Below, one piece after another: positions 34,806 to 46,146 of a DNA stretch of 64,000 nucleotides. The notes below the pieces were generated by a model, which saw nothing but the letters and a program-made list of their open reading frames with translations, did no database searches and was not told the DNA's origin. Source of the DNA: Prostheceraeus crozeri. Its lineage: Eukaryota; Platyhelminthes; Polycladida; Euryleptidae. The stretch spans positions 790,501-854,500 of the forward strand of contig CAJQUW010001043.1 in assembly GCA_907163375.1 (NCBI GenBank). The letters are read 5' to 3'. Position 1 is the stretch's first letter. Every line of letters begins with the position of its first letter. A program made the position numbers and the translations under genes.

Positions 34806-36792
34806 ATGGCTGCGGCAGGTGATGAAACTGCAATAGACGCCGTTGAAAGAAGTCACAATGAAAATAGAAAACGCGTTTTCGCCGTTTGCTATCGCAAGGG
34901 CTCTCGAAAGCTTTCTGCTACGGATGTCAGGATTATTCAGGACTTCGTCATTGATGGCTACGATCTAGAAAATCCTAACTTTCCGGAGGCTTTGTGCAAT
35001 GGATGTTATTTGCTACTTTCCAAAATGCGGAACGGACATGAAGTGAGCTTACCCCTGTCTGATGATTATGATCCTCCTCGGCCGATTATCCTTCGCTCAT
35101 CATCTACGTGTTCTTGCCGAATTTGTTGTGTTGCTCGAACTGACAAGGACGCCGTAAGGATGAAGAAATCTCCTGGTCGTCCATCGAACAAGGAATCCAT
35201 TCCAGCAGCATCGAGTTTCAAGGTATGTGGTCTTTGCTTCTCGAAACTTTATCGAGGATGTTCTCATTCAAGAGAATCTTGTCTATCAAAGAGCCAAAAG
35301 ATATCCAACATTGACAATCTCTTGAACTCCCCCAGCAAAGTGACAAAACAACGAGTTGCCAGCCGAATCATCGACGACGTGGGAACATCTCTTGCAACAT
35401 TAAGTGGTAAGACCAAGAATACAATGACTTTGAAATCGCCTACTCAGTTGTCGGCTGTCGATCTTTCTCACATTCAAACTGATTTGAGTTTGAGTGATAG
35501 GCAAATGTCTAAGCTTAGTAAGGATATTCGTTATGCCACCGAGTCTCGAACTGTTATTAAACCCGGGCTAAAGTCCAAACTATCCAGAGCCACCCACGAG
35601 TTCGATGACCTGTTTGCTGTGGAGGAATTGGATTTCCTCTGCCTTGCTAAAGATGAAGTGAGCGATAGATGCTCGAGATCTGCAGTTTTCTGCAAAGATG
35701 TCGATGAATTAATTGATCGAATTGTGACCAAGAGGAACTTGAGTAGAGATGATTTGCTCATTCGCATTGGTATTGATGGAGGTGGGGGGTTTCTCAAGAT
35801 CGGTCTATCAGTCTTTGAATTAGATGAGCAAGGTCCGACTTCTCAATCCCGCCGTTGCCTGTCTTCAGGATTAAGTTGCACGTTCAAAGACGCTGATGTC
35901 AAGCGTTGTATGATAGTAGCATTAGTACCAGATGTTCAGGAAAATTACAATAATGTCAAATTGGTGTGGATCAAAGCAGGATTGAATGCTATGCGGAACC
36001 AATTTTCCATTGCATGTGATTTGAAATTGTGCAACATGCTTTTAGGGCTCATGCCACCTGGAAGCAATCATTCTCCGGGTTTGCTTAGGTTCTCCGCGAA
36101 CAATGGCTTCTCTGAGTAATCAGTTCTGGAAATATTTTGAGTCCGGTAGGGACAAACGAAATGCAATGAAATTTACTAATGTCATTCATCCGTCCATAGT
36201 GCACACATCAGATTCTTCCACTCCCATTATTGAAAGCATCCCCCCTCCAGAGCTTCATCTGCTGTCTGGACCCACAGGTACACTTTTTTCTGATCTTGAG
36301 AAGGAATGGAGTAGTGCAGAATTGTGGCTACGTAAATGCAATGTAGTGCGTAAGGCAATGCAGGGAGGCAGCTTCACTGGAAACAGTGCCACGAGTCTCT
36401 TGTGCAATGTCGATTTACTTGAGGCGATGTGTCCAAATAATCCCAGTGTCTTGAAATTTGTGAGGGTCTTTCGTTACTTCAATGATATTGTGACTTCTTG
36501 CTTTGGAGCTTCCCTGCAGCCACAATTCAGGAGATACATCAGTGAGTTTCAGGCGGCATATGAAGAGCTGCCTCTGAATGTGACTCCCAAGATCCACGGT
36601 ATCATATTCCATGTACCAGAATTCTGTGAGCACACACGAAGAGGACTCGGCCAATACAGTGAGCAATGTATTGAGTCCCTACATCACAGTTTTGCAGACA
36701 CATGGAAAAACTTCAAAATTTTTGAAAGTCATCCCCAGTTTTCTGATCGATTGTTGCGATCCGTTTGTGTTTATAATTCCAGACATATTTGA
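34806..36792 (+). pseudogene. N-RAG-TP-like transposase, two overlapping frames
   Basis: The first frame (34806-36119, 437 codons; ATG in AAGATGG) has a Cys-rich N-terminus: KRVFAVCYRKGSRKLSATD, ALCNGCYLLLSKMR, then STCSCRICCVARTDK and a second cluster FKVCGLCFSKLYRGCSH. This CxxC...CxxC layout resembles the zinc-binding N-terminal region of RAG1, as reported for the Aplysia N-RAG-TP element. An RNase H-like core follows: IGIDGGGGFLKIGLSVFE, MIVALVPDVQENYNNVKLVW and FSIACDLKLCNMLLGL. The second frame (36103-36792, 229 codons) continues with NQFWKYFESGRDK, NVTPKIHGIIFHVPEFC and GQYSEQCIESLHHSF and ends in VYNSRHI. I infer catalytic residues D (IGID), D (IACD) and E (CIESLHH). One frameshift near 36060-36110 separates the halves, so this copy is probably not autonomous. 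The RAG1 link is from memory of the family. Confidence 0.72.
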
Positions 36793-36850
36793 TGAATTAA
36801 TTTTTATGATGCTTGTCCTGTTCGTGTTTTCTGAATAAATACATGTTTAC

Positions 36851-37282
36851 TTCAATCAAATTTGTGACTTTTTGCTTTGTCTTACCGGGATGAATTCACC
36901 TTCAAACGAAAATAGCAAATAAAACATATTTTAATCGACATTATATTCCGAAGTTAAGAAATACTGTTCAAGACACGACATACTACTTATGAACAGTAGT
37001 TCAACTGCATGGCACCCTTCTAGGATTTCAACTATTGCATGAATTACTTTTCTGTGATCAGAAAATGCTAATTCATGTGACGTAGCATGCCTTAAGCCCT
37101 AATAAGTGCATCAGATATACGATTCTTACGAAAAAATGGCTGCCATTTTGAAAATAGGCCGTAAATAAAAATCTGTGCTTTAAAGGATTTTCCTTTTGCT
37201 CATTTCCCATTCCTAGAGGGTCACTAAGCTCAAAAAATTGGTTTCGGCGATGATATATTTTTCTAATCCAAAACCTCATTCA
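36851..37282 (-). repeat. Right long inverted repeat of the 34-37 kb transposon
   Basis: 432 bp, the inverse of 34143-34574. Outside it, CCTCATTCA appears a second time (37296-37304) in a near-perfect hairpin (ACCCCTCA / TGAGGGGT), which has no counterpart on the left. Confidence 0.85.
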
Positions 37283-38256
37283 TACGGGGGGACCCCTCAT
37301 TCAGTGAGGGGTACCGAACATTTTAATGTCATCAACCCTATTTGCGTCTACAGCCTAATAATTTCCTAATTAGAACAACATGCATGACTAAGCTGCATGT
37401 ACATTCCTTACAACATGTCTGATCGAGAAACGAAACACACATAACATAGGCCTCGTATAGGATGAAAATAGCACAAATGTAGATATAAAGATATTTTTAC
37501 TAATCGTAAGAAGCAATCTTCAAAGAATGTCACTGCATTAAATGATGGCGATATCTTTCTATTTCTAATACATGTAGCATAATAGTAGAATAAACAATAT
37601 AGGCTGAAGTTTTTAACTCTCAAGGCAAGAGGCTATATGAAGCAAGTTATCTACGAATTGTTGTAGGCTAACAATTTAACAGCATAGCGGTATGCAGGTA
37701 TTGCGGTTTCATGCATTGCATTTTTTCATGTATTATTTGTTTTATTTCACGCAAAATGATATATACAAAATTTCGTCTAACACAATATGCATCACATCTA
37801 GTTTAATGGATTAAATTCACATGGAAGCTATATAATCAAAGCATATTTCAAAAAGCTAATTAAACAAACTATCAGATGGACATTTACGGCTAGTCTATAA
37901 CAAAGTCGATGATAGCACAGTTATATCATAGAAAGTCCAATCGTGTGGTTGAAGTAGGCTACATATTTACATGTACATATATGTAAGCTTACATGTAGAT
38001 GACTTGCCATGACATGATGTGGTCATATACTTAGGCAGAATTTTTCCAAGAAAACCGCAAATGATAATTCATGGTCAATTTCTTTACCCTTGGGGAGGAG
38101 TCCAAGCTCTTGGGTCCGCACCCCAAGATTCTTGGGTAGCCCCCAAGCCAGATATGCTACGATTTTATGAGATCACTGTGAGCTTTCATTTAATTGTGAG
38201 AGAAATATCAATAAATATTAAATATCGAATCGTGCTGGATTGGATATCTATTCCAA

Positions 38257-38286
38257 TGAAAAGTGCTTAAAATTAAGCACTTTTCA
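38257..38286. repeat. Perfect AT-rich palindrome, family copy 2
   Basis: Two 14-bp arms (TGAAAAGTGCTTAA and its inverse) around AA. The core GTGCTTAAAATTAAGCAC is shared with the copies at 40208 and 40657. Confidence 0.8.
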
Positions 38287-40207
38287 TAAACATCTAAACA
38301 GTCGCATATCACCTGCGCTGCCTGTGAAACCCACATTGACTAACTTCATGTGATAGACGCTCTTACATACGTATATTAAGTTTTCAAGCATGTAGATGAC
38401 CCGGACAAGCAGATCCTCGAATTTGTTGAGTCAATGAATTGAAGCTTTCAAAAAGCTATATGCCCTGGAGGTCATCTATAGATCTCATATATTTCTCGAT
38501 GAAAGTGATATCAAATCTTTTCACAGAAACTTGACAGGGAAAGTGAGAATTATGCGAAAACCTAGAGCATTGGGCAACAAAAAAAGGACCTGTCTGACGT
38601 TCGTACTGACATGGATGAATCGAATTGAATGAAGACAAAGAGAAAATGAAAGAAAAGAATCAGGTCTCTGAGTATGGTGCTATACACCAACGGTACTTCG
38701 TCTGAAGGAGAACAATCATCGCATATTCCTGGTTCGGATCTGTGAAATCTACCATTGAGCTTGTGAAAGTTGGATTGTACTCAATCATGTTGATGAAAAA
38801 CGTCCATAAAAACTTTCCAGAAGAACACCTAAATAAGTCTCAACTTGGTAGAGGAGAATGGGTGGGATATACCAGAAATAAGCTTGCTGGATTCTTGGAT
38901 TTGTTTTCATTAATGATTATCTCCCTTATCGATCGTTCAAACTCAATCAATCAAATTTGCAACACGGACAATTCGAAATGCTTTTTTCCAGTGGTCTGAT
39001 AAGTTGTGCAGAAGAGCTAAAATATCTCAGCAAGTGACTGAAATATCCCAATTTAAAATTCTCGTCGCCCTACTTCTACTGTATATTTTATCCAAAACCA
39101 TGTTACACTTATCGACACGGATACCAGGAAAGTCATCGAACAACAGAAACATTCAAATGCATTTTCTGCAATGCTTCTATGCGAACCCTCTTCAAAACGT
39201 AAATGCTGGTTGAAACATATGAATGATGGTGTTCCTCGAAAAGACAAAGAAAGAAGAAGTCATCATGATCGATAGCCGATCAGAGTGTATGAAAGACTTG
39301 TATTTGTGCTACATGTAAGCTTAGTTGGTGTCATGATTGGATTCATAGAGTAGGTATATTAGGTAGAGTGGTCACTCCGCATTTATTAAATCCCCAATGT
39401 GTAGGCTATACACTTTCGATTTTATTTAATGAACTCAAGGGAGATACAGGTGGTTGTCACCAAATGTGAGATATGTAAATTTTTGCAGTTTTGCAGAAAT
39501 TGCAACGTTTTTGAGTGATCATGATTGCAATTCAGAAGGAATGATGGTATTTCACAGATTCTCATGACAGCCTTGGAGAGGTAATGTTTGTTAAATAAGA
39601 AATTCGATGGGTTCCTATTACTTTCATGCTCAAAACTTCAAGAGTATTTTCTTAAGCGTGATCACATCACAGGCAACCTGCAAATGGCAGAAAATCACAT
39701 AATCAAAGACAATGATATGATTTAACTTTGAAAAATGTAAATGTGTCCACATCACTATTCAGATTCTAGAAATGAAACATGAACTTAGTGAATCATAAAT
39801 GCCAGTGAAAATTGAATTAAAAACTTTCAGCCCAGAAAGCACGAATGATATCGCAACTTTTTCAGGAAGACTTCCATTATAATGCCGTTTTAGATTCCCT
39901 TCATCATCAGCTTGATTTCCGCTTAGTTAGGATGCTTATAAGCAAATATTCATTCCTTTTGATATCAAACTTGTTTCATACTTTTTTTGTTACTCGATGA
40001 AGTCATGGGTGATGCATTGATGTGTAATTCAGCAGTGTGTTTCATGTTTCCAATTCATTTCAAAACTGTTATATTTGTATGAATTATAGCCGATCTGAAA
40101 GCTCTAAGAGACTTATTCATTTTAAAAGTCCGTACCTACATTTATAAATGATTTCTGATCACAGAAGTGCATAATCATGCATGTTCGTTTGATAATTGCG
40201 ATTATAT

Positions 40208-40233
40208 AAAAGTGCTTAAAATTGAGCACTTTT
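40208..40233. repeat. AT-rich palindrome, family copy 3
   Basis: The same palindrome as at 38257 with one change (ATTGAGCAC in place of ATTAAGCAC). Confidence 0.75.
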
Positions 40234-40656
40234 GACATTTTAGGGAAAGCAAAAAATATCATAGATGTCTTCTGTGCACAATACCCTAGGGGTATAAAAA
40301 ACGATTTGGTTTTGACTTCTTGCATTTTGAGAATTTTTTCAACAAGTCCACAAATAAAAAGGTTTGAGTGTTTGCAAGCCCTTTGAATACATGTCAAATC
40401 ATTTTAGTAATAAATTTCCATATGTACCAGAACTTAAGAAATATAAAATGGCATTTTACAGTTAATATATATTTAGATATCTAGTAATTCTGAACCTTTT
40501 CTGTTTCAACTTCATAACAAATTTATCTCTGAAAAGCAGTGCAGAAATAAGTAGAACTTCATATTTCAAACAAAGCATTCTTTACATCATTGTGAGGTGG
40601 CACTGATAAAATCAATGAGGTACCATTAATAATCGACACGAAATTCTAGATGTGTA

Positions 40657-40689
40657 AAAGTGCTTAAAATTAGCTTAATATTAAGCACT
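40657..40689. repeat. AT-rich palindrome, family copy 4
   Basis: AAAAGTGCTTAAAATTA, then GCTTAAT, then ATTAAGCACT: the same arms with a longer centre. Confidence 0.7.
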
Positions 40690-41639
40690 CGTTCAAATTA
40701 TCATTATAAAGCAATGAAGTCAACTGAACTTACGTTCAAAATTTTTAACTAAAGCGACATCCTTGGTCCGTGTAATTATTTGTTTTCATTTAATTTAAGT
40801 TATCAAAGACCGATGATGTCGGCATTGACTGGTTTGAAAATTGGAAGACAATCGTTTCGAATAATGCTCCGATAGACGACTTGATCGATGCTTTGTGTGA
40901 GGTAGAAAGGTCCATTTGTCGTCTCTGAACCAGGAATTCATGCTGTCAGCCGTTCTGAATGTAAGTTGGGCACCGATTCATTTGGAGTTTCTGCGCCTCA
41001 AATGCTACAGTTTTGATAGCGCAACCTTTTAGACAGAAATGTGTCTTGTCAATAAAACACACTTTTGAAAGAATTTTAGAAGACTTCAGAAGATGAATTC
41101 TGCTTGCATCAGATCTCCAAGCAAGTTGATCACTAAATTGAGCTGACAATTCAGATGCATGAAGGCGGAATTTTCGGGCTATTCAATTTTTCATTGATTG
41201 TTGCGACTCACTGTTTATGCCTTAATCAAAACCTGCACATTGATTTTTTAGGCATAGACTGCGTCAAAAAATCCACAGCTGGTGTAGTTAGACTCCTAAA
41301 ATCATTAAATGAGAAGCAACCCCACTTCCCCTCCATGTTGCTAAACAAAAACAACACTCAGTCATGCAAACTTCATGACCTCATAGATGAAAATTGAGCA
41401 TTCGACAAAAAAACAAATAACAAGTTTGAAATTGAATATATTTGCTACATTGAATGAAGCACAGGATATCACCAGGTTACATTTCATAATTATGCGAATG
41501 TCGTGATTTCACAATATTGTTCACGCCTACGAATGTGACCAAATCATAAGAATGAGATTTCTAGGCGGGGAAATGGCGAAGCAAAAATGAAGTAAACAGC
41601 TGTCAGCACACATTGTATTCCTAAGGAGTCCACTAAAGC

Positions 41640-41801
<162 letters not shown>

Positions 41802-42484
41802 TCAGATTATGAAAAAAGTACAAGATCATTTTATGTAACAGAATTGCTTTGGAAATGTGCTGAATAACCCCTTTTTATGACTCACATGCAAGACAGATAT
41901 AATGACAAAATGGTGCAGTGTTTGGCAAAGATGAAAACCGGTAGAGATTTTTGGACCGGCACAAGTCCAACCTTGGGTCAATTAATGCAAGATTCAGACC
42001 AGTTTTAGATGACTGAGTTAGGGGAATTCGGGCAGATGAAGTGCAATATTCACACGAGTTTAAAGCCGATTTGATCATAAAGATTCAAATAATGCTTAAG
42101 TAACAGACAGGCTTATCGGGACACTTGGCAGCCCTGGTATTATCATTGCTGAAGGCTGTGTTTCAATTCTAAGGTGTTAAAACCCGCAAAAGATAGCTAT
42201 GAAGTACGATTACCGGAGTTAAGAGTAGTCCAGGTTGCGTCTATAATTACATCCTTCAAGACTGACAGCTGAGTCACACAATTGTCTCAACTATGTGTGC
42301 TCATCGCCAAATAGCAGTTTGTCTGATTCCACCACACCCTGTTACACCTTTACAAACAACACGTGATTTCATTGTTGAGCACATTCATATTTGCTTCATC
42401 TGCTAGCAGTTTCATTTCTATATCTGCTTTCGCCGCCCGGTCCGAATCAACGTAAAGAGCAAAACTGAATCAACGTTAGATGCC

Positions 42485-44335
42485 ATGGGTTCCAATCACA
42501 ACTTTTCAAAGCCTTCCATACTTCTACAGAGGATTCCTCTCCCAACTACCCCCGGACTGAACAGACCTACGCCACTGCGTAAGGGTCTCACTTTATTTAA
42601 TTTGATAATGACAGGATTAGCCGGGACTACTTTCGTTGCAATGGTTATGAGTGGCGTTCTTGTGAGTGACGTAACAGGAAATTCGGCGTTCATTTGCTTT
42701 TTACTGGCTGCTTTGGCTACATTATTTCCAGGAGCATGTTTTGTTGAATTTGCGACAAGAATGCCCTCTGCTGGCAGTGTTTACACGTACACATACGCAA
42801 CAGTCGGCGAAGCAATTGCGTTTATCATCGGTTGGAACAACTACTGGGATTTCGTTTTCCAAGCAGCGTTAGCAGCAAAGTCAATGAGCGAATTGATCGA
42901 TCGAATGAGTTTTGGCACAATTCGCACATTTTTTGTCCATCTCTTTGGTCGGTTTCCTTCCCTGCCACCAACTGATATGCATGGTCATCTGTTCGACGAT
43001 TCTCCAGATATTTTGGCTGCGATCCTCTTACTCGTCGTTTGTGTTGTTCTTATCTTCAGTGTTGATATTTGTGTGACAACATTCAACATCATGGCGTCCA
43101 TGTTCCTGCTTCTCTTTATCGCTATTGTAGTGAGTTGTTTCGTTTACGGAAATCCCAATAACTTAATCGGCGCAACAGCAGGACCATTTTTTATTCATGG
43201 ATATACTGGGATTTACAGAGGCGCATCAATCATCATTTTCGCGTTCATGTTTTATGAAGCCATCTCCGTAGCATCGGAAGAGGCCAAGACTCCAGAAAAG
43301 GACGTTCCCATAGCAGCTTTAATCTGTGTAATTATCGTGACGGTGTTTCTCACGATTGCTTCGATTTCCATTTCATATCTTCAACCACACGCTGTTATTG
43401 ATATTGACTCCCCGTTTATAAGTGGATTTCAGTATCTTCGAATAGGCTGGGTTGTCTGGTTTACGTTTGGTGCGTCAATGTTAGCACTCGTCACAAACTG
43501 TTTAGCAACGCTTTACGCTAGTTCCCGGTATCTCTACGCAATGGGAAGAGATGGCATTCTACCTAGAATATTTGGACGGCTTCATCGGCGATTTCAATCG
43601 CCCTTTGTTGCTCTAATTGTTGGAACAACATTTGCAGTAGCACTTGCAATATTTTTCGATGCGGTTGCAATAGCTAAAATGAGTCAACTCGGATCTATTC
43701 TCAGTTTTTTTATCATTGGTGTAGACCTATTGGTCATCCGCTACTTACCACTGTATGCTCCTAATCCAGAAACGGCTATCGCCGAAGGTCTCCAAATAAG
43801 ATCTTTTTTCCAGCGTTTTATTTCAAGCGAAAGTCAGAAGAGAAGTTGGTTGAAAGAGCCGATATTCTTCTCTATTCTGCTTATGACTGAAATATTCTCA
43901 ATATTTTTCTCATCGATTGTTTTTACCATGTACACCGTTACCAAAAAAGAAGACATTTTGTGGATAACTGGTGGAATTGCTGTATTGATTGGATTAATAG
44001 TATTTGCTTTTATGTGTTTGTACAAGACAAATCCAATACCTCAGAGTGACACTAAACCATTTGTTGTACCATTTTTGCCATTAGTTCCTGTTTTAGCGAT
44101 GGCATTGAGTTTGATGATGGCAACTCATCTTCCAGCAGAGGCATGGGTCCGACTGGTGGTTCTTACAGTACTTGGATTTGTCATTTACCTCCTTCAAACT
44201 TTGACTAACGCTCCATCCACCACAGAGAAAGAAGAGGAATCAGAACCTGAAGAAGATAGTGATACAGAAAGTAGCAGTCCACTTTTTTCTGAGTCTGTCA
44301 TTTCAGAATTTTCAAGACGGAGCAGCTTGGAGTGA
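42485..44335 (+). CDS. Cationic amino acid transporter-like protein (SLC7/APC superfamily)
   Basis: A single 616-codon frame with about 14 hydrophobic segments, close to the usual length of CAT-type transporters (about 600-660). Family marks include the first membrane helix after RKGLTLFNLIMTGLAG, the MPSAGSVYTYTYATVGEAIAF segment (residues about 93-115), FMFYEAISVASEEAKTPEKD (about 255-275) matching the F-x-GF-D-x-x-x-x-x-EEAKNP-x-KD box, and GRDGILPRIFGRLHRRFQSP (about 355-375). The C-terminus is a long acidic and serine-rich cytoplasmic tail. It should move amino acids across the plasma or an organelle membrane; substrate is not readable, and the usual first-helix glycine motif is altered. 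The start has a good context (GCCATGG). The gene has no intron; AATAAA at 44692 and 44703 lie in the 3' UTR. It lies 0.7 kb from the PGK exon on the other strand and may be nested in a PGK intron. It could be an expressed retrocopy. Confidence 0.92.
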   Translation: MGSNHNFSKPSILLQRIPLPTTPGLNRPTPLRKGLTLFNLIMTGLAGTTFVAMVMSGVLVSDVTGNSAFICFLLAALATLFPGACFVEFATRMPSAGSVYTYTYATVGEAIAFIIGWNNYWDFVFQAALAAKSMSELIDRMSFGTIRTFFVHLFGRFPSLPPTDMHGHLFDDSPDILAAILLLVVCVVLIFSVDICVTTFNIMASMFLLLFIAIVVSCFVYGNPNNLIGATAGPFFIHGYTGIYRGASIIIFAFMFYEAISVASEEAKTPEKDVPIAALICVIIVTVFLTIASISISYLQPHAVIDIDSPFISGFQYLRIGWVVWFTFGASMLALVTNCLATLYASSRYLYAMGRDGILPRIFGRLHRRFQSPFVALIVGTTFAVALAIFFDAVAIAKMSQLGSILSFFIIGVDLLVIRYLPLYAPNPETAIAEGLQIRSFFQRFISSESQKRSWLKEPIFFSILLMTEIFSIFFSSIVFTMYTVTKKEDILWITGGIAVLIGLIVFAFMCLYKTNPIPQSDTKPFVVPFLPLVPVLAMALSLMMATHLPAEAWVRLVVLTVLGFVIYLLQTLTNAPSTTEKEEESEPEEDSDTESSSPLFSESVISEFSRRSSLE

Positions 44336-44691
44336 AGGTGCTGATATGACATTGGATCTCAGATGAAGACGATGTCAATCGCAATGTTTGACAAAGGCGT
44401 GCAAAATGATCTGCAAGTGCTTGACCCTGAAAATTATGTGCAATTTTTTACTAAATTTTTTACAGAATTTGTCCGGCTTATCGTGAAAGCAGGACTCTCG
44501 ATGACTTTCTTGAGGTTCAATAGAGGTCATTCAATGTCTGGAAATCGCAAACAAGACAGTTTCTAGCATGAACAAAGCGAGAAATGACGTAAACTTGCCA
44601 ATGAGCTCATTGGATCATCACCGCTTCGATCTCATATTTCATACATGTGTGTAACTTTTCCTATGAGAAATAGTGAATGCTGTTGGTAGCA

Positions 44692-44708
44692 AATAAAAAT
44701 TCAATAAA
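44692..44708 (+). terminator. Polyadenylation signals of the transporter gene
   Basis: Two AATAAA hexamers (44692-44697, 44703-44708), about 360 bp after the stop codon. Together they suggest a 3' UTR of roughly 380-400 bp. Confidence 0.6.
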
Positions 44709-44719
44709 GATATTCTAGA

Positions 44720-45888
44720 CTTAGTCTTCAATCAAGATGCTAATATTACGATTTACGACAAGATTCGGACTACTGCTTTGGCAGCGTATATTGGTAGATA
44801 TATAAAAAAAATACCGATGATATGACTCTTCACCGTGTCTCCATTTAAAATGTTAGTGTAATAGCCTACTTGTATGTATGTTCAGAAGATTTGTTACAAC
44901 GCGATGCCAAACATATCCAGATTAAATGAGAATACAAAGTGGCTCTTAAATGTAGAAGATTGAATGGAGTTATATTTTCGTGCGTTCATCACCACCTGTA
45001 AACCGAGGTAAAAGTAAAGTTTAAAAATAAAATCATTATTTTATTTGATTTATTAGGTGCGAACTTTCAATTGAGTGGTCGAACCTGCCCCCTCCCCAAG
45101 AATGTTATTGAGAGCCACCAGGGAGAGTGGAATCATCATAACACTCCAGCAAGTTGACTATGTCACCACTGTCCTAGCCTCATAAAGGGCATAGTGTCGC
45201 TAGAAATTTAACATTTTTATTCATAAATTTTGCTTGCCATCACAACTAATAATAATTCCACCTTATCCAATTCATCATACTCTATTTCACGAAGAAAGAT
45301 TTAACGGCTAAATTTACTTTTTAGTTGGAATCTTTCTTTGTGAAAGGTCGTAATTCTATCGATATGTCAACGTCAACATAAAAGGAGCAAGACATGACGG
45401 TTCTGGCTGATTTTGCTGATCAGAACGCACATCGATAAATGCACCGAATTCTTTTTTCTTCTTATGAGGCTATATTCTACTTCACTAATAAACTGAAACT
45501 ATGTCAAGATTTCACAGAGGGCACAAACCACGACAAAAATGTGGATGATAATTGTTTACCTGAAGACTATTAATGTTGATAGAATTTTAAAAAAATGACC
45601 ACTAATTGCAAGCTTTAATGATAGAAGAGCTGATGACAGCGCTCACAATACTATGCATCCAAGCCAGCTATCTTCATGGATAGTTTCCTAAGTAGTTTGG
45701 ATAGAATAATGGATGTTTCAACGTCAATTTTATTCTTCTGTGATCGACTTCTTACTTATCTATTGAGAATAAGAAACACCTCACCAATTATGACTCAAAG
45801 CAAGCTCCATTATGATCAAGCTAAGAATGAATGAAGGAATAGCTCGCATTTACGAAGTGAAAGCTGTCGGAGAAAGTGAAGGATTCTC
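44720..45888. other. Non-coding stretch
   Basis: Nothing recognisable. A slightly GC-richer part at 45080-45180 has short open frames on the minus strand without a known motif. Confidence 0.4.
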
Positions 45889-46146
45889 ATGAGACAGATG
45901 TTAACAATCTACATAGTTTGTATTATCATTGTTGACAATGCATTACTTATAAGTTTTCCGTCAAGACGATATAATTCTGATAGAGAAGTCTCGAATGATC
46001 TTCAAATTGATCGCAATGCAATCATAAGAAAACTACAAAGACGACCAGCATGTTGTCTTAGGTATGGTTGTCGAGATCAAGTTCACACATATGATAGCGA
46101 TGAAACGAAAGCCATTCTTGCTACAGAAACGATTGATTTTGAATGA
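45889..46146 (+). CDS. Possible small secreted peptide precursor
   Basis: An 85-codon frame starts with a plausible signal peptide (MRQMLTIYIVCIIIVDNALL), then a polar spacer with dibasic sites (SRRYNSD, KLQRRPACC) and a short Cys-containing segment, PACCLRYGCRDQ, and an acidic tail. The layout (signal, basic cleavage site, short Cys peptide) resembles neuropeptide precursors, but only three cysteines follow the signal and I know no family with this core. It could be part of a spliced gene or a chance frame. I do not assign a function. Confidence 0.3.
   Translation: MRQMLTIYIVCIIIVDNALLISFPSRRYNSDREVSNDLQIDRNAIIRKLQRRPACCLRYGCRDQVHTYDSDETKAILATETIDFE

Larger units (their letters stand above)
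34143..37282 (+). mobile_element. N-RAG-TP-like transposon with 432-bp inverted ends
   Basis: 34143-34574 and 36851-37282 are inverted copies of equal length (432 bp) and, by eye, nearly or fully identical; a 68-codon frame in each arm is the same sequence and not a gene. The outer ends read TGAATGAGGTTTTGG. Between the arms lies one protein-coding unit (34806-36792) with a polyadenylation signal at 36834, just before the right arm. Equal, near-identical arms point to recent movement. A CACGGTG word, like the RAG/Transib heptamer, sits at 34132-34138 outside the left arm but has no clear partner on the right. I could not find a target duplication. Confidence 0.82.
37283..41639. other. Mostly non-coding stretch with palindromes
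   Basis: No exon is convincingly supported. It holds three copies of a GTGCTTAAAATTAAGCAC palindrome (see separate entries). At 38090-38152 there is a run of CTTGGG/CCCAAG words that can fold on itself. Short frames (38742-38999, 40122-40397 minus, 41155-41397) lack motifs. Part of the region left of 41640 should be the 3' untranslated region of the PGK gene. Confidence 0.45.

Noticed and set aside
45889-46146. Calling the small Cys peptide a conotoxin-like protein because of its CC...C core
   Set aside because: Only three cysteines follow the signal and the spacing does not complete any known framework.
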